A program made the translations under genes and the position numbers. A stretch of DNA of 24,424 bases from positions 2,501 to 26,924 of the forward strand of contig NW_014013487.1 in the NCBI RefSeq assembly GCF_000611645.1. The letters run 5' to 3'. Below the pieces are notes generated by a model. The model ran no database searches. It was not told where the DNA came from and saw only the letters and a list, made by a program, of their open reading frames with translations. The DNA comes from Monoraphidium neglectum (lineage: Eukaryota; Chlorophyta; Chlorophyceae; Sphaeropleales; Selenastraceae). Shown in pieces: positions 20,401-24,424 of the stretch (position 1 is the first letter of the stretch; the number at the start of each line of letters is the position of its first letter).

Positions 20401-23400
20401 CAAAAACCAAACAAAAGATCGCCCAACCTTATCGCCCACCCTCCACCGCCAGGTCTGGCAAGGTTGCCAGCTCCACCCTGGATGCCTCCGGCCTCCTGGA
20501 CAAGGTCGGAACCTCCCACATCATCGCAGTTCGCACCGCCAAGGGCTCTGTCATCGCGCCCCCCCTGCCAGACACTGTGGTCTACGCCGGTGATGTCATC
20601 GTTGTGCAGGGTGCGCCGCTTCGCTGCACCCCTTGTTGACCGCAGTTGAACCTGAGGCCCATTGGCTTTCTGGCCCACAAGTGCCACTTGTGCTATCGCT
20701 AGCCTCCATTAAGTTGATTAAACGTTGCAGCACTCCATTCAGCCCTCCTAGAAAGTGTTCAAACAATGACATCCAGCTGCCCGCGCAAACCCTGTCATCC
20801 TGGCACCCGTGCGCAGGCTCTGCCCAGGACAACTCCACGTTTGCCAACCAGAACGGCCTCCAGGTGCTGCTCTTCGAGGGCGCCGGCGCCGGCGATGAGG
20901 GGGGGTCCATTGCCTCTGGTGATGAGGCCTCCACTCTGGTGCAGGTGCGGCAGCAGCACGACGCGGGCGGGGCCGGCGAAATGCACACGGGTGCCCCCAG
21001 GGTTGGCAAGGCGAGGTCATCGTCGCAACACCCCGCCGCCACCCAACCAGGCAGCTGTAGAAGCCCAGCCGTTCCTGCCACTCGCGGCCTTTGACGCGCA
21101 CCCGCGACCCCTCTGCCGCGAGGGCCATCCGATCACTCGCGTCTCAGTGCCCACCGCACTAGATACACATATCTGTCATCACTCCCTGTTACTCACGTTT
21201 GATCAATCAATCGTGCAGGTGACTGTGGCCCCGAAGGCTGACATCATCGGCAAGACCGTCCGCGAGACTGGCTTCCGCGGCCGCTTCGATGCCGCCGTCA
21301 TCGCCGTCAAGCGCAACAACGTCAAGCAGGGAGGCCGCCTCGGCGACGTCGTCCTGCAGAAGGGCGACATCCTGGTGCTCTCCGCCGGCGAGAACTTCGA
21401 CGCGAAGAAGGACGACTTCACCGCAAACTTCAAGAAGTGAGATTGCCGCAATCCCTACGCCCCGCTGACTGTCGCCTTGCTCGGTCCTGGCGTGCTGCCT
21501 GGCTGTAATGGTCTGGGACGACGCGTGTGCCGGCTCCCGCCCGCAGCCTATGCAGCGTGCACCTGGTCAGACGCACCGCCCAGGCCATTCCCAAAGCCAC
21601 AGGGCAAAAACCGAAACCCCAGGCTCAGCCGTGCCTCAACCACGTGCCCGCTGCCGTCCCTCCCAATTGGCCCCAGGCTCAAGCACCTGGACTCTGCCGT
21701 GCAGCGCGAGTTCACCACCGTGATGCGCGTCACGGGGTCACCTGTGGCTGGCAAGACCATTAACCAGGCCGGCCTCCGCGGCGTCACCGGCCTGTTCCTA
21801 TTCGAGGTGCGACGGGTGACGCTTGCCTGAGATCCGAAACAATCCCAGGATTGGGTTGCCGCGCGAATCGCCAACGTTGGTTCTGTTGTGCGGGGGCCGG
21901 CAGTCCGGGTCCTAGGGGAAGTGGCGCACTGTTGCAACGTGGCGGTGCACCCTGTAGCAAAGGCGGAGGTCACTCGCGAGCCCCGCAGCTGAAAATTGCG
22001 CCAGCATTTCTCACCTGTTTGCAAGGACAGAGTGTGCGTGCACCCCCAGGAGCTCCTTGCCGCACACCCGCGTTTGCCTCACGGCCGCCATCCGCCCGTG
22101 CGCCGACGACCTCCATCGCAACAACAGGTGCACCGCTCAGGCGGCGAGATCCTGCGCGCTGTCAGCCCCGACACTGTCCTGGAGGAGGGTGATCTTCTGC
22201 TCTTCGCCGGTGAGCGGGGGGGGGGGGGTGTTCGGTCTGATCGGCTGGTTGACCGGTGGCGGCGGCCGCGATCGCTCGGTGGCGCGACGGGGTCCCTCTC
22301 AGGGGTGCCTTCCCGCAGCCGCCCAAAGCAGCCATCCTGACTGCCTCGCTGACACCCGCTGTATTGTTTCACCTGACTGCTCCTGCACCCATTGCGACGC
22401 ACATCGCCAACCACACAGTGGCCGCCCAACCCCTGCCACTCCCCCAGGTGACCTGGCGAGTGTGTCATTCCTGCTCAAGTTCGATGGCCTAGCCCATCAG
22501 CAGGAGGAGCAGGTTACCAAGCTTGAGTCTCACCAGGTGATTACGCGGTGCCCAGCCACGCCCGCCGGAGTGACCCAGGGGGTAGGGCTGGTGAGGGGTG
22601 CCAGGGTGCGTGCTGCTGCGGCCGGTGCACCACCTGCATGCCCACCGCGGCCGTGGCGCGGCCTCCCTCAGAATCGTCCTCATTTTCCCTGTTGGCCCCT
22701 TGTGGGCCGCGCGTGTGCAGCGCTGGATGCCCCTCGCCCTCTCCACCTACCTTCACCTCCTGCATGCCCCCCTCCCCTCGCTTGTTCCACATCCCCCAGG
22801 TCGACCGTGCTCTGGTCCAGGCTGTGGTGTCCCCCCACTCCCCCCTTGTGCACAAGGTGTGACACCCGCCCCCGCGCACACCCCACCACCCCACCGCACG
22901 CTGATCCGTTCGGATGCGTCCCTGCACGCCCTCAGGCACGCGTGCGGGCCGTCGGCTTTCGACCCCTGTGGTCGTGCAATCCGGCCCCAGTACGCGTCGA
23001 ATTGAACAGGACGCGGTGACCCGTCTGGATGCCTGGCGCAGCACCCTCCATGCCACCCGGCCCGCAGCACAACAAGCACTGATGGGCCCCCCCTTCCCCC
23101 CTTGTCTCCTCGCGCAGACCGCCCGCGACGTCAGGTTCCGCCACAACTTCGGCGCCGCCCTCCTGTCTGTCCACCGCTCCGGCACCGCGGTCACCGGCGA
23201 TGTTGCTGCTATCAAGCTGCAGGTGGGCTACTGGGTCTGAAGAACAGGGGGACCCAGCCACTGTACGCACCCACCTGCCTGTGCTGCGGCTCTGACCGGG
23301 AGGGAAAGCTGCCATCTACCTGCGAGCTGACAGCTGTGTACCCCTTGCTGGTCAAACACAAACCTTTTCGAAGCTGCAAGCCAGCATGGCGCGGCCCTGT

Positions 23401-24424
23401 TGCAGCAGCCCGCCATGCAGGCCCCACCCTGTGTGCGTGCCCCGACCTCGTCCATCCTTTCATACCCAAACGCCTAACCAGGCTGGCGACGTGCTTCTGC
23501 TGGAGACTGGGCCCGAGTTTGCCAAGATCTTCGCCCACAGCCCCGCCTTTGCCCTGATCAGCACCGTGAGTGCCGCCGGCTGCCTCCCCGGCGCGCTTGT
23601 GGCTTCTTGTGTTGCTCAGTCAGGAAGTCATCGCTCCCGACTGACTGCCAGGAGGTGCTCCCAATTGCCTTTGCGTCGCATGAGTGTCAAAAACCGGCCT
23701 GGCCCAGCACTTCCCACTGCCACTGCCGCAGTGCAGCTGTTAGCGACTTGAGACGCGCGCCTCGCACCGCACCCGCGCTGCTGCCTCCCTCACCTCCCCG
23801 CGTCGCGCACTCGCCACCCACCCACCCTACAACAGGTGCCCAACTCTGCCCCGGTCAAGAAGAACCGTATGTGGCTCGCCCTCGCCCTCGTCGTTGCCCT
23901 GGTTGCCACCCAGGTTAGAAACCTGCTTGATCGCCGCTCTCGCCCTTGCCTGCTGGACCTTGCGTGGGTGTGCACAAGACGGCGTCCGCACCCACTGCTG
24001 TGTGCACCTGAGCTGGGTCGCTTGAGCCAGTCTAGCTATGACAGTCTGAAACATCTCCAATACCTTGCGATTCGCGGAATTCCGGCACGCGAGGCCCCAC
24101 ACAGCCAGTTGACCTCGAACTCACCAGATGCCTCACTTTTAAACCCTGGACCCCAGATCGTGGAGGGCGCTAGCGGCAAGGAGATCCTGCACCTGTGGCC
24201 AGGGTCCATCCTGATCGCGGCGGTGATGCTCCTGACGCGCTGCATGAACGCCACCCAGGCCCGCGAGTCGATGGACTGGGAGGTGAGGAGACACACTACA
24301 TCTCGCCCCACCTGCCGCACACGCCTGAAGGCCCTCCATAGACGGCAGAGTTGGATGATGTGCAGGATTGGGGGGCGTCAGGTCTGCCGCATCCGGCCGG
24401 GGTTGGAGCGATCTCTGACAAAGC
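17459..24424 (+). CDS. SLT: SLT/SAC1-type Na+/sulfate transporter, 3' end beyond window
   Basis: Membrane transporter of the divalent-anion/sodium symporter type with RCK_C (TrkA-C) repeats, as in Chlamydomonas SLT1/SLT2 (sulfate uptake) and SAC1 (sulfur-status sensing). Twenty exons: 17459-17587, 17942-18050, 18232-18275, 18497-18554, 18892-18977, 19271-19341, 19538-19641, 19791-19855, 20058-20179, 20453-20610, 20817-20944, 21219-21436, 21677-21806, 22128-22209, 22448-22536, 22800-22856, 23118-23222, 23482-23565, 23836-23913, 24157-24282. All are GT-AG and the frame is kept for 681 codons. Residues 44-245 are the first membrane half, with LNNTPIVA (147-154) and [10 protein letters not shown] (190-199), the paired anion/Na+ motifs. 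Residues 264-613 hold about four RCK_C-like units; the clearest runs 359-425 ([20 protein letters not shown]). Membrane helices resume at 625. The second half is missing at the window edge. An in-frame ATG at 17294 could add 55 residues. SLT and SAC1 cannot be told apart here. Confidence 0.9.
17862..17917 (+). repeat. CA-rich microsatellite in transporter intron 1
   Basis: Three short CA runs separated by ACCCCCCC and CTCTCTCACT, ending about 24 bases before the acceptor of exon 2. It lies inside the intron and acts as its pyrimidine-containing 3' region. Confidence 0.85.
18982..19018 (+). repeat. Hairpin next to the 5' splice site of transporter intron 5
   Basis: GTCACCGC (18982-18989) and GCGGTGAC (19011-19018) are perfect reverse complements. 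An inner CGC/GCG pair (18993-18995 and 19004-19006) can extend the stem. The donor GT is at 18978-18979, only a few bases before it. Related direct repeats follow: CGCGAGTAAT twice and CAAGCGCGCT twice. Confidence 0.6.
22216..22228 (+). repeat. Poly-G tract in transporter intron 14
   Basis: Thirteen G directly after the donor GTGAGC of the intron beginning at 22210. A second run of ten G is at 16310-16319 in the intergenic region. Confidence 0.9.

Noticed and set aside
22057..23019. Plus-strand 320-codon frame
   Set aside because: It runs through introns 14-16 of the transporter in a mixture of frames; the spliced model explains the region.
17459..24282. CRISPR array or bacterial operon interpretation of the repeated short blocks
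   Set aside because: The blocks are exons with GT-AG borders and phase continuity; there are no regularly spaced identical repeats.

Overview
This window looks like nuclear DNA of a unicellular green alga (Chlorophyta). It is GC-rich and its genes are split into many short exons by GT-AG introns. The proteins carry long Ala, Gln, Gly and Pro runs, and possible TGTAA-type poly(A) signals are present. The gene content also fits: a SAC1/SLT-type sulfate transporter, a bZIP factor with an alga-like C-terminal region, a plant-type DUF506 protein and a class 3 lipase. The species cannot be named from the sequence alone.

Layout. (1) 1-2008: no supported gene; possibly the 3' flank of the lipase gene. 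(2) 2009-5212, minus: a six-exon class 3 lipase with a TATA box upstream. (3) 6108-7958, minus: a five-exon DUF506 (PDDEXK-like) protein with its own TATA box and a possible poly(A) signal at 5626-5630. (4) 8019-10296: only weak, unclassified ORFs. (5) 10297-13626, plus: a six-exon bZIP transcription factor. (6) 13627-17293: no supported gene, but a short antisense reading frame at 16727-16852 shares nine consecutive residues with the neighbouring transporter. (7) 17459 to the window end, plus: 20 exons (681 codons) of an SLT/SAC1-type Na+/sulfate transporter that continues past the window.

The exon models were built by hand. The frame is kept across every junction proposed, and all but the first exons rest on family motifs as well as splice signals. 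The four genes do not form an evident pathway; in a nuclear algal genome each is expected to be transcribed on its own. The observations most worth a second look are: the NAT-sequon tail and alternative start of the transporter; the antisense LVQVTVAPK fragment; the conserved-looking helical region C-terminal to the bZIP; and the roughly 360-residue low-complexity insert between the catalytic Asp and His of the lipase.
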